A DNA stretch of 5,268 bases from Thermoplasmata archaeon (GCA_030043865.1 JASHWZ010000178.1:1-5268); one strand, 5' to 3'. Positions 1 to 5,268 are shown, counted from the stretch's first letter. The notes: generated by a model not told the origin, from the sequence alone. Made by a program: numbers and translations.

Positions 1-137
1 ACCGGCTCGAGCGTCCGCCAGGAGGAGACCCAGCGAGCGCCCACCGCGCGGGCGAGCTCTCCGACGACCACGGAGGCCCCGGCCCACGCCACCAGACCGA
101 GCGCCCACGCGGCCCCGGCGGGGCCGGGCAGGGACAC
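1..137 (-). CDS. Partial CDS, N-terminus of an unrecognised probable membrane protein
   Basis: An open frame runs on the minus strand from a GTG at 137 to the window edge (45 codons plus 2 bases). An in-frame TAG lies seven codons upstream of the GTG, and the GTG is the first start after it. Nearly every codon ends in G or C, as in the other genes here. The product begins MSLPGPAGAAW and has a hydrophobic stretch at about residues 9-26 (rich in A, L, V, G and W), consistent with a membrane segment or signal anchor. A more basic, Trp-containing segment follows to the edge. A TATA-like box centred 25 bp upstream supports a leaderless start here. An ATG at 147 in another frame gives an Arg-rich, shadow-like translation, so I preferred the GTG frame. 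Too little is visible to name a family. Confidence 0.5.
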   Translation of the reverse strand, partial: MSLPGPAGAAWALGLVAWAGASVVVGELARAVGARWVSSWRTLEP

Positions 138-158
138 GGGCGCCCATCGGAGCGTTCC

Positions 159-165
159 CTATTAG
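159..165 (-). promoter_or_regulatory. TATA-like box for the leftward partial gene
   Basis: The minus strand reads CTAATAG, an AT-rich island in very GC-rich DNA. It is centred about 25 bp from the GTG at 137, the spacing expected if transcription begins at the start codon. This is inferred from position and composition only. The AT-rich island at 185-195 is an alternative and would give a leader of about 29 nt. Confidence 0.4.
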
Positions 166-184
166 GACCGTTCGTCCCGGGCGC

Positions 185-195
185 TACGTATTTAC
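185..195 (+). promoter_or_regulatory. TATA-like box for the flippase gene
   Basis: The sequence tacgtatttac is the only AT-rich stretch just upstream of the flippase start. It is centred about 38 bp before the GTG at 230, so an archaeal promoter here would start transcription near 218 and leave a leader of roughly 12 nt. No clear Shine-Dalgarno sequence is visible in that leader. The stretch is nearly self-complementary, so it could also serve the leftward gene. Confidence 0.4.
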
Positions 196-229
196 CGTCC
201 GGGCCCCCCGCGAGCCTCGGGCGCACATC

Positions 230-1786
230 GTGGGAACCCCGTCCGGCGCTCGCGACGGCCTCTCGAGCGTCACGCGCGGAACGCTCTACCTGCTGGTCGG
301 CTCCCTGCTCTACGTCGCGCTGAACTTCGTCGCGCGGTTCATCCTAATCCGCTCGGTCTCGATGGACGAGTGGAGCGCGTTCTCCTTCGCGCTCGCGCTC
401 GTCGGAGTCGTCGCCGCGCTCGGCAGCGTCGGGCTCCCGAGCGCCGTCGCCCGCTCCCTGCCCTACACCGCCTCCGAGGCGGAACGGAGGACGATCGTAC
501 GCAGCTCCCTCGTGATCGGAGGAGCCGCCGCCGCGGTGTCGGCGCTCGCGATGTGGGTCCTCGGACCGTGGATCACGTCCACCCTCAACTTTCCCGACCT
601 GGGACCCGCGCTCGAGCTGTTTCCGCTCGCTGCCGGAACCTCCGTCGCCGTGAGCCTCATCGCGTCGATCTTCCAGGGATACGAGGACGTACTCCCGAAC
701 GCGCTGTTCATCCAGGTCGTCACCCCGGGCCTGTTCGTCCTGTTCCTCGTCGCGATCCTCGTCGTCCCGCCCCAGGGGATCGACTACACGTCGGCGTTGG
801 TGGCGTACGTCGTCGCGAACATCGCGGCGCTGTTGCTCACGATCGCCTACGCCCTCCGCGAGTTGCCCCGGCATCTGTCGCCCGGTCCCCCCGCACCTCG
901 GGCCGTGGGGGGACTGATGCGGTTCGCGGCCCCGCTCTTCCTCGTCACGCTGATGGGTACACTGCTCGGGAACGGGGACACCCTCGTCCTGGGCGCCTAC
1001 TATCCGGGTGAGGTCGGCACGTACACCGCTTCCCTCACGCTCGCCCGGCTCCTGCAGGTCGGCGTCGGAGCGGCGGCGTACATCTTCCTGCCGGTCGCCG
1101 CTCGCCTGCTCCGTTCGCGCGACACCGCGGCGATCGGCGTGACGTACGTGACGGTCACGAAATGGATGATCCTGTTCTCCCTCCCCCTGTTCCTCCTGTT
1201 CGTCGTCCTTCCCGGACGCTCCCTCGACTTCGTCTACACGGCGAAGTACGCCGTGGTCGTCCTGCCGCTCCAGATCACCGTCACGGGGGCGTTCCTCTCG
1301 ACCGCGTTCGGTCCGGCGGCGAACGCGCAGGTCGCCTTCGCGCAGACACGACTGCTCGCGTACAACGCGATCGCCGCCGCGGGGGTCGACCTCGGCGTCG
1401 CGTTCGCCCTGGTGCCGTCCGAGGGGATGACGGGGGCCGCGGTCGCCTGGGGTCTCGCGAACGTCGCCTACGTCGGCCTCTCGCTGCTCGAGCTCGCCCT
1501 CCTCACGGGAGTGCACCCGTTCCGGCCCCACTACGTCGTTCCGCTCCTCGTCACCTCGCTGCCGGTCGCGGCGGTGCTGGTCTTCGCCCCGGTCTCCTAC
1601 CCGCTCTGGAGCCTGCCGGTGATCGGGATCGGCATCGCTGCCCTCCTCGTGCTGGTCGTGCTACTGACCCGGAGCGTGGACGAGGGTGACCGACTCCTGC
1701 TCGGGGCTGTCGAGGGTCTCGTCGGCCATCCCCTCCCACTCCTGCGCCGGATCGGTCGCATCGGCGTGCCGCGCCCCCGGACCTGA
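230..1786 (+). CDS. Oligosaccharide/lipid flippase, Wzx/MATE-like family
   Basis: This 518-residue polytopic membrane protein has roughly 12 to 14 hydrophobic helices spread over its whole length. That matches the polysaccharide-biosynthesis (RfbX/Wzx) branch of the MOP flippase superfamily, usually about 430-520 residues. The family flips lipid-linked sugars across the cytoplasmic membrane; the substrate here cannot be told. Family-like features are an N-terminal helix followed by a LIRSVSMDEWSAFSFAL segment, a mid-protein GDTLVLGAYYPGEVGTYTASL motif (Asp at residue 250) opening the second half, and GAAVAWGLANVAY near residue 405. The last helix is followed by a charged TRSVDEGD tail. The start is GTG, with no in-frame start in the short stretch upstream. 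No glycosyltransferase genes flank it. Its last 41 codons plus the stop are antisense to the 1661-2074 gene. The family is confident, the exact transporter is not. Confidence 0.85.
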   Translation: MGTPSGARDGLSSVTRGTLYLLVGSLLYVALNFVARFILIRSVSMDEWSAFSFALALVGVVAALGSVGLPSAVARSLPYTASEAERRTIVRSSLVIGGAAAAVSALAMWVLGPWITSTLNFPDLGPALELFPLAAGTSVAVSLIASIFQGYEDVLPNALFIQVVTPGLFVLFLVAILVVPPQGIDYTSALVAYVVANIAALLLTIAYALRELPRHLSPGPPAPRAVGGLMRFAAPLFLVTLMGTLLGNGDTLVLGAYYPGEVGTYTASLTLARLLQVGVGAAAYIFLPVAARLLRSRDTAAIGVTYVTVTKWMILFSLPLFLLFVVLPGRSLDFVYTAKYAVVVLPLQITVTGAFLSTAFGPAANAQVAFAQTRLLAYNAIAAAGVDLGVAFALVPSEGMTGAAVAWGLANVAYVGLSLLELALLTGVHPFRPHYVVPLLVTSLPVAAVLVFAPVSYPLWSLPVIGIGIAALLVLVVLLTRSVDEGDRLLLGAVEGLVGHPLPLLRRIGRIGVPRPRT

Positions 1787-2074
1787 GCTCCCGGTGGGTT
1801 CGTCGCCGCGACGCGGTCGGTCCCGCACGTGATCGACGAGCAGCAGCACGACGCCGCCGGCGAGCAGGAAGAAGACGAACTCCGCGAGCGTGTTGGCGGC
1901 TCCGGTCGCTCCGGCCGCGTCGACGATGGCGGTCGCGACGAGGAGGACGAGCGCCCCGGCCACGAGATAGCGCGAGTCGAGCCGGACCCATTCGGAGTAC
2001 ACCATGTAGGCGAGGAGCACCCCGAGAAACACCGGCACGAACGGGAACGCCACGCTGCCCCCGACGCCGTCCAA
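1661..2074 (-). CDS. Small three-helix membrane protein, unrecognised
   Basis: The 137-residue product has three clear hydrophobic helices at about residues 10-27, 36-54 and 64-81. A basic, hydrophilic and probably disordered tail (from DHVRDRPRRGDEP to the end) follows and lacks hydrophobic structure. No family or catalytic motif is recognisable. GC-rich third positions and the clean helix pattern favour a real gene over the Arg- and Glu-rich frame read on the opposite strand. The first start is TTG at 2074. A GTG at 2053 would remove seven residues and still keep all three helices. A TATA-like box 25.5 bp upstream of the TTG supports transcription starting there. Residues 97-137 are encoded antisense to the flippase C-terminus, so the convergent genes overlap by 126 bp. 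The tail may simply run on until a chance stop. Confidence 0.7.
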   Translation of the reverse strand: MDGVGGSVAFPFVPVFLGVLLAYMVYSEWVRLDSRYLVAGALVLLVATAIVDAAGATGAANTLAEFVFFLLAGGVVLLLVDHVRDRPRRGDEPTGSSGPGARHADATDPAQEWEGMADETLDSPEQESVTLVHAPGQ

Positions 2075-2083
2075 GCCGTAAAG

Positions 2084-2093
2084 CGACCGGTCG
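2084..2093. promoter_or_regulatory. 10-bp palindrome, possible operator
   Basis: CGACCGGTCG is a perfect inverted repeat lying between the leftward TATA-like box (2097-2102) and the predicted transcription start near 2074. A regulator bound there could block initiation. In GC-rich DNA a 10-bp palindrome is not rare, so this is positional inference only. Confidence 0.2.
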
Positions 2094-2096
2094 GTC

Positions 2097-2102
2097 GTAT
2101 AA
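2097..2102 (-). promoter_or_regulatory. TATA-like box for the small membrane protein
   Basis: The minus strand reads TTATAC, centred 25.5 bp from the TTG at 2074, which places predicted transcription initiation at that codon. A weaker AT-rich site (CTTTACG on the minus strand, about 2077-2083) sits at a similar distance from the alternative GTG at 2053. The palindrome at 2084-2093 lies between the stronger box and the start. Confidence 0.5.
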
Positions 2103-2151
2103 CGGGAACGGGGCCGCCGGACCGGCGGGCGCGCCTAAGGAAATGGTGAGG

Positions 2152-2158
2152 TTTATAG
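2152..2158 (+). promoter_or_regulatory. TATA-like box for the 191-residue envelope protein
   Basis: TTTATAG is the best match to an archaeal TATA box in the window. Its centre is about 53 bp before the ATG at 2208, predicting initiation near 2182 and a leader of about 26 nt. GGAG at 2201-2204 could act as a ribosome-binding site, though it sits only three bases from the ATG. This gene therefore seems to have a leader, unlike its neighbours. Confidence 0.55.
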
Positions 2159-2207
2159 CGCCCGCTGCCTCATCCCGACCTAGGCCACGATCCGTGCGCC
2201 GGAGTCG

Positions 2208-2783
2208 ATGAACGAAAGCAAGCGTAGCCGACGCATTGTCCCGGTCGCGTTCGGGGTGGCGATGCTCGCGATCATCGTCGCGGCGGGCCTTTCCCCGAAC
2301 ACGGGCGCCGTCCCCGCGCAGGGAAACTGCCAGTACGGACAATGCGTCGCCGGCACCGGTATCCAGTGGTGGGTCCTCGCCGCGATCGTCATCGTCGTGG
2401 TCGCCGCGCTCGGTGCGGCGCTGCTCCTGCTGCGCCGCCGCCGGAGTCCTCCCGCCTCGGGAATGTCCGCGGTGCCGCCCGCCGGTCCCGCGATGGGCGC
2501 CGTCGGTGGTCGTGCTCCTCCGCCCCCGCCCCCCGCGGCGGCCCCCGCGTACCTGGAGACGCCCGAGGACGTCGGGCGCACGCTGCCGAACGTCCCGACC
2601 TCTCCGCCGGCGCGCGCCGCGGGGGCCGGTGCGGCCGGAGCCGCGGGCGCTGCGGGCGCCGGAGCGGCGGCCGGCGAGGGCGAGCCCGACATCGACTCGT
2701 TGATGGCCGAGCTCGACAAGATCAGCGGCGAGATCCTGAAGCGGCCGAAAGGTCCGACCGACAAGAAGCCGCCGGCGACCTAG
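2208..2783 (+). CDS. Unrecognised envelope protein with signal/anchor helix, second helix and Pro/Ala/Gly tail
   Basis: The 191-residue product starts with a basic cap (KRSRR) and a hydrophobic stretch at about 10-28, either a signal peptide (possible cleavage after VPA at 37) or a membrane anchor. A short loop at about 29-53 carries Cys41 and Cys46 (C-x4-C), which could form a disulfide outside the cell. A strong membrane helix at about 54-75 ends in RRRR (76-79), which by the positive-inside rule puts the rest in the cytoplasm. That tail is low complexity: a run of six prolines at 104-109, an Ala/Gly linker at 137-156, then a charged amphipathic segment at 159-178 (DIDSLMAELDKISGEILK) and a Lys/Pro-rich end. 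ATG is the only start after an in-frame TAG at 2181. I do not recognise a family. A membrane-anchored adaptor is a guess from architecture. Confidence 0.75.
   Translation: MNESKRSRRIVPVAFGVAMLAIIVAAGLSPNTGAVPAQGNCQYGQCVAGTGIQWWVLAAIVIVVVAALGAALLLLRRRRSPPASGMSAVPPAGPAMGAVGGRAPPPPPPAAAPAYLETPEDVGRTLPNVPTSPPARAAGAGAAGAAGAAGAGAAAGEGEPDIDSLMAELDKISGEILKRPKGPTDKKPPAT
2616..2675 (+). repeat. Ala/Gly low-complexity coding repeat
   Basis: About 20 codons of imperfect GCN-GCN-GGN units encode the Ala/Gly linker at residues 137-156 of the envelope protein. The unit length is irregular (GAGAAGAAGAAGAG pattern), so it reads as a flexible spacer and not as a folded repeat domain. Such tracts are prone to slippage and length variation. 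Confidence 0.6.
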
Positions 2784-2808
2784 GTCGCGCGCCGCTCGGA
2801 CCCCGCTC

Positions 2809-2814
2809 CTTAAG
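2809..2814 (+). promoter_or_regulatory. TATA-like box for the CxxC protein and dedA
   Basis: CTTAAG lies in an otherwise GC-rich gap and is centred 27.5 bp before the ATG at 2839. This fits a leaderless transcript beginning at the ATG, and no Shine-Dalgarno sequence is seen before that codon. It would drive both the 83-residue gene and dedA. Confidence 0.45.
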
Positions 2815-2838
2815 AGGCCCCGCCCGGTCGTACGGTCG

Positions 2839-3090
2839 ATGCCGTCGACCGCCGGCGCGGAGGAAGATCAGCTGCTCGCCGACCTCCGACGCGCGATCGC
2901 GGACGCGCCGACCGGAGTGCGCGAGATCGAGGTCGGCATCGCGCTCTCGATCGCGCTCGGACGCCGACGGCCGTCCGTCGCCTGCGGGGGATGCAAGACC
3001 CCCCTCGACTTCGAGGGGATCCCGGCGAGGACCAACGCGCGCCTCGGCGCACCGTTCCGCCTCGTGCTGGACGCCCCCGCGGCGGCCTGA
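2839..3090 (+). CDS. Small CxxC protein, unrecognised
   Basis: This 83-residue soluble protein has two parts. Residues 8-22 (EEDQLLADLRRAIAD) look like an amphipathic helix, and a helix-like segment follows at 29-41. Residues 45-80 hold VACGGCKTPLDFEGIPARTNARLGAP and a short hydrophobic strand. Cys49 and Cys52 form the only CxxC pair. One pair is half of a usual zinc-ribbon site, so it could be a redox pair, or bind metal as a dimer or with other ligands. I do not recognise the family. Third positions are almost all G or C, and the ATG is at the right distance from a TATA-like box, so I take it as real. It ends 36 bp before dedA on the same strand, suggesting co-transcription but not proving a shared role. 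Confidence 0.65.
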   Translation: MPSTAGAEEDQLLADLRRAIADAPTGVREIEVGIALSIALGRRRPSVACGGCKTPLDFEGIPARTNARLGAPFRLVLDAPAAA

Positions 3091-3126
3091 GCGCGTCCGC
3101 GCGTCGATCGCGGCGGTCCCGGGGCG

Positions 3127-3834
3127 ATGACGTTCTCCCTGTTCGGTTCACTGGTCGACGCGATCACGACGGTCCTCACCGTCGTCGGCCTTCCCGGCCT
3201 GTTCGCCTTGATGGCGGTCGAGAGCTTCGGGATCCCGCCGATCCCGAGCGAGGTGATCATCCCGTTCGCCGGATTCCTCATCGCGGACGGGACGCTGGCG
3301 CTCGAGCCGACGATCGTGGTGGCGATCGTCGGAGGGCTCGTCGGGGCGTACGTCGCGTACGCCGTCGGACGTTGGTGGCGCTCGCGGCTGGTCGGATTTG
3401 GGATCGGGCAGCTCCGGATCTCCGAGCACGATCTAATCCGGATGGACGCCTACTTCGCTCAGCACGGCGAGATCACGGTCGCGATCGCGAGGGTCGTGCC
3501 GGGGATCCGCAGCTACGTGAGCTATCCGGCGGGCACGGCCCGGATGAGCCCGTGGCGGTTCGGCCTCTACACGCTCCTCGGCTCGGTGCCGTGGACGCTC
3601 GGCCTGCTGTACGCGGGGATCCTCCTCGGTGCGGACTGGAGGATTGTCACGCGCTACTTCTTCCCGATCGACGTCGCGCTGGTCGTCCTGATCGTCCTCG
3701 GGGTCGGATACCTCGTCCTCGTCGCCCACGGCGACCTCACGCCGGGATGGCCGCCGCGCTGGACCCGTCGACGTAGGGTCGTGACTCCCGACGCCCCGGG
3801 AACCGAAGGAGAGGCGCGCCCGCCGGCGCCGTGA
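3127..3834 (+). CDS. DedA-family membrane protein (VTT/SNARE-associated domain)
   Basis: The 235-residue protein matches the DedA family in length and motif order. It has an N-terminal hydrophobic segment, then Glu32 and PIPSE (38-42) in the re-entrant region, GAYVAYAVGR (73-82), YFAQHG (109-114), Arg122 and PGIRSYVSYPAG (125-136), M140, and a later hydrophobic block with Trp156. Final helices lie at about 144-168 and 178-200, followed by a basic, Pro-rich cytoplasmic tail. Related proteins are linked to undecaprenyl-phosphate or other lipid recycling, membrane homeostasis and proton-dependent transport. The archaeal substrate is not known from this sequence. The PSE and Arg-containing motifs are intact. 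ATG at 3127 follows a weak G-rich stretch (ggggcg). The gene is downstream of the CxxC gene and convergent with pyrC, stop codons 11 bp apart. Confidence 0.88.
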   Translation: MTFSLFGSLVDAITTVLTVVGLPGLFALMAVESFGIPPIPSEVIIPFAGFLIADGTLALEPTIVVAIVGGLVGAYVAYAVGRWWRSRLVGFGIGQLRISEHDLIRMDAYFAQHGEITVAIARVVPGIRSYVSYPAGTARMSPWRFGLYTLLGSVPWTLGLLYAGILLGADWRIVTRYFFPIDVALVVLIVLGVGYLVLVAHGDLTPGWPPRWTRRRRVVTPDAPGTEGEARPPAP

Positions 3835-3845
3835 GCCCTACCCGC

Positions 3846-5180
3846 TCAGGACGGGGCGTACTCGGGCCGAACGACGCGACCCGAGGCCGGGCCGACGTAC
3901 TCGCCCGCCTCGACGATCCGTGCCCCGTCGTGATAGTGCTCTTCGGGAAAGATCGCCTCCCAACCTTCGAACGGTGTCCACCCGCACGCGCTGTGCAAGC
4001 GACGGCCCTCGACCGTTGTGCGACGGCGGAAGTCCACGACGAGGAGGTTCGCCCGATGACCCGGAGCGATCCGACCGATCGGCTGGCCGAACCAGCGCGC
4101 GGGTCGCTCGCACGCGGCGAGGAGTAAGGTGGGAAGGTCGAGCTCCCGCGCTCGCACGCGCGCGAGCATCAGCGGCAGCAGGGTCTCGACGCCCGGGACG
4201 CCGCTCGGGGCTCGGTCGAACGGGAGCGACTTCTCGGCCAGCGGGTGCGGGGCGTGGTCGCTCGCGAGGACCGGCACGTCGCCCCGCCGGAAGGCCTCCC
4301 AGAGCCGAGCGCGCTCGGCCTCGGACCGGAGGGGCGGGTTCACCTTCGTTCGCGCGTCCGGACCGGAGCGGTCCGAGAGCAGGAGATGGTGCGGGGTCGC
4401 TTCGAACGAGAATCCTCGAGCGCGGAGGCGGTCCGCCGCCTCCGCGGTGGTGACGTGCGCGACGTGGAGACGTAGGGCGTCTGGCGCACGGGAGAGCACT
4501 TCCACGGCCGCGAGCTCGGCCCGAGGCGGCCGACCGAGGTTCCAGTCGACGGGAGTCCGGGGACGTTCGGGACCCGCGAACTGACGGGGGTCCTCGGCAT
4601 GCACCGCGACCGGCAGCCCGAAGCCCGCGAGTTCGCGGAGCAGCCCGGGGACCTCGGTCATCGGCGGCGGCGTCTCCATCCCGGTGGTTGGACTGAGGTA
4701 CAGCTTGAATCCGCCCGCGACCCGGGCGAGTTCGGCGCGCGCTCGAGGAACGGTCGGGCTCGCGTAGAGCAGCACGTCGACGGCGGCCCGTCCCGGGACC
4801 CGCCCCGCCTTCGCGCGCGCCGCCTCTGCGTCGACGACCGGCGGCACCGTGTTCGGCATCTCGCCGACCAGGCCGACGCCTCCCACGGCGGCGGCGACCG
4901 TGCCGGTCGGTATCGTCTCCGCCTCCGCCGGACCTCCCGGCTCGCGCAGGTGGACGTGGAGGTCGGTCGCCGCGGGCAGGATCACCCGGTCCCCGACATC
5001 GTGCCGCGGGGCCCCGGTCCGTACCTTCCCGACCGAACGGATCCGCCCGTCCTCGTCAATCGCAATCTCGACCGGCTGCAGGCGTCCGCCGAGGTACGCG
5101 CGTCCGGCGAGGATCGTTCGCAGCGGGGACTGCGGCGCGTCGTCCGACACGGAGCGAAGGCGGCGGGGCGGCGGCACCAT
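3846..5180 (-). CDS. pyrC: Dihydroorotase, class I
   Basis: This cytosolic amidohydrolase interconverts N-carbamoyl-aspartate and dihydroorotate in de novo pyrimidine synthesis. The 444-residue protein is full length for the class I family (about 420-450). Visible active-site features: DLHVHLREPG (73-82) with metal ligands His75 and His77 and substrate-binding Arg79; MPNT (108-111); Lys159 in GFKLYLSPTTG, placed where the bridging carboxylated lysine can sit; His194 in HAED; His242 in HVAHVTT; TPHH (262-265); KVNPPLR (279-285) with Asn281; and SDHAPH (307-312) with Asp308. GVPGVETLLPL (327-337) and CGWTPFEG (399-406) are typical class I signatures. No key residue is missing. ATG at 5180 is chosen because a TATA-like box lies 25.5 bp upstream. 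GTG codons at positions 2 and 11 are alternatives. No other pyrimidine gene is adjacent. Confidence 0.95.
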   Translation of the reverse strand: MVPPPRRLRSVSDDAPQSPLRTILAGRAYLGGRLQPVEIAIDEDGRIRSVGKVRTGAPRHDVGDRVILPAATDLHVHLREPGGPAEAETIPTGTVAAAVGGVGLVGEMPNTVPPVVDAEAARAKAGRVPGRAAVDVLLYASPTVPRARAELARVAGGFKLYLSPTTGMETPPPMTEVPGLLRELAGFGLPVAVHAEDPRQFAGPERPRTPVDWNLGRPPRAELAAVEVLSRAPDALRLHVAHVTTAEAADRLRARGFSFEATPHHLLLSDRSGPDARTKVNPPLRSEAERARLWEAFRRGDVPVLASDHAPHPLAEKSLPFDRAPSGVPGVETLLPLMLARVRARELDLPTLLLAACERPARWFGQPIGRIAPGHRANLLVVDFRRRTTVEGRRLHSACGWTPFEGWEAIFPEEHYHDGARIVEAGEYVGPASGRVVRPEYAPS

Positions 5181-5202
5181 CCGAGGGTCGGACCACGGCC
5201 CG

Positions 5203-5208
5203 GATAAA
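5203..5208 (-). promoter_or_regulatory. TATA-like box for pyrC
   Basis: The minus strand reads TTTATC, centred 25.5 bp from the ATG at 5180, which predicts a leaderless pyrC transcript. The 22 bases between box and ATG contain no Shine-Dalgarno sequence. The box lies downstream of the possible stop codon at 5233, so pyrC would have its own promoter. Confidence 0.55.
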
Positions 5209-5232
5209 GAAGCCGACCGTCCCCCGAGTAGG

Positions 5233-5268
5233 CTATTTCAGGTCGGGCGGCTCGCCTCCGCCGTGGAC
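5233..5268 (-). CDS. Possible C-terminal end of a gene upstream of pyrC
   Basis: Reading leftward from the window edge, eleven codons give VHGGGEPPDLK and then TAG at 5235-5233. Third positions are nearly all G or C, and the frame stops 52 bp before the pyrC start, a natural place for an upstream gene to end. Eleven codons cannot establish a gene or a family, and the opposite strand cannot be excluded. This is a low-confidence partial call. Confidence 0.3.
   Translation of the reverse strand, partial: VHGGGEPPDLK

Noticed and set aside
344..1531. Long minus-strand open frame (395 codons) antisense to the flippase
   Set aside because: It lies in exact antiparallel codon register with a well-supported membrane protein. 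Its product is almost wholly Arg, Asp, Glu and Gly with no hydrophobic core, which is the usual stop-poor shadow in GC-rich genes.
1829..2149. Plus-strand open frame of 106 codons opposite the small membrane protein
   Set aside because: The product is a Glu/Asp/Arg/His-rich chain without structure, complementary to hydrophobic codons on the minus strand. The minus frame is the better gene.
1551..2342. Minus-strand open frame of 263 codons spanning the small membrane protein
   Set aside because: Its translation is Arg/Gly-rich low complexity, and it covers both the convergent overlap and the divergent promoter region. The neighbouring minus frame gives clean membrane helices and a correctly spaced promoter.
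2175..2787. CGACCTAGG occurring at 2176 and again exactly 600 bp later, flanking the 2208 gene, as possible direct repeats of an inserted element
   Set aside because: Nine-base matches are expected by chance many times in 5 kb. The gene between has normal composition and its own promoter, and no transposase or longer flanking repeat is present.
2342..3130. Plus-strand open frame of 262 codons across the 2208 and 2839 genes
   Set aside because: It is Arg-rich throughout, runs through a promoter region and a gene boundary, and is out of frame with two better-supported genes.
2991..3776. Plus-strand frame inside dedA (261 codons)
   Set aside because: The protein in the 3127 frame carries the DedA motifs. 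This frame gives Arg/Pro/Asp-rich sequence with no domain.
3835..3845. Possible bidirectional terminator between dedA and pyrC
   Set aside because: The gap is only 11 bp, with no hairpin and no T-rich run on either strand, so no terminator can be supported.
4599..5207. Plus-strand frame opposite the N-terminal part of pyrC
   Set aside because: It is antisense to the dihydroorotase metal-binding region and has an Arg/Asp-rich composition typical of shadows.

Overview
The window looks like a GC-rich chromosomal segment of an archaeon. The evidence is promoter architecture. At least four genes have an AT-rich, TATA-like hexamer centred about 25 to 28 bp upstream of the start codon, with no Shine-Dalgarno sequence between them. 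This is the pattern of leaderless archaeal transcripts. Codon third positions are overwhelmingly G or C. A GC-rich Thermoplasmatota-like euryarchaeote is my guess for the lineage, but the sequence alone does not prove it. I see no mobile element, CRISPR array, tRNA or rRNA.

Layout, left to right. (1) Positions 1-137, minus strand: the start of a gene that leaves the window, with a probable N-terminal membrane segment. (2) Positions 138-229: a divergent promoter region. (3) Positions 230-1786, plus: an oligosaccharide/lipid flippase of the Wzx/MATE-like superfamily. (4) Positions 1661-2074, minus: a small three-helix membrane protein whose hydrophilic tail is read antisense to the last 126 bp of the flippase gene. 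(5) Positions 2075-2207: a second divergent promoter region. (6) Positions 2208-2783, plus: an unrecognised envelope protein with two hydrophobic segments, a Pro/Ala/Gly-rich tail and a terminal amphipathic helix. (7) Positions 2839-3090, plus: an 83-residue protein with one CxxC pair. It is followed 36 bp later by (8) 3127-3834, plus, a DedA-family membrane protein, and the two probably form an operon. (9) Positions 3846-5180, minus: a complete class I dihydroorotase (pyrC), convergent with dedA across 11 bp. (10) Positions 5233-5268, minus: possibly the last codons of the gene upstream of pyrC.

Functionally the window is housekeeping and envelope biology. It holds one pyrimidine-biosynthesis enzyme and five proven or probable membrane proteins, two of them (flippase and DedA) from families linked to moving lipids or lipid-linked sugars across the membrane. 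No glycosyltransferase or other surface-polysaccharide gene is present, so the flippase is not in a visible glycan cluster. I found no convincing new multi-gene system. The items most worth a second look are the leaderless promoter set, the start of the small membrane protein (TTG or GTG), its antisense overlap with the flippase, and the two unrecognised small proteins at 2208 and 2839.
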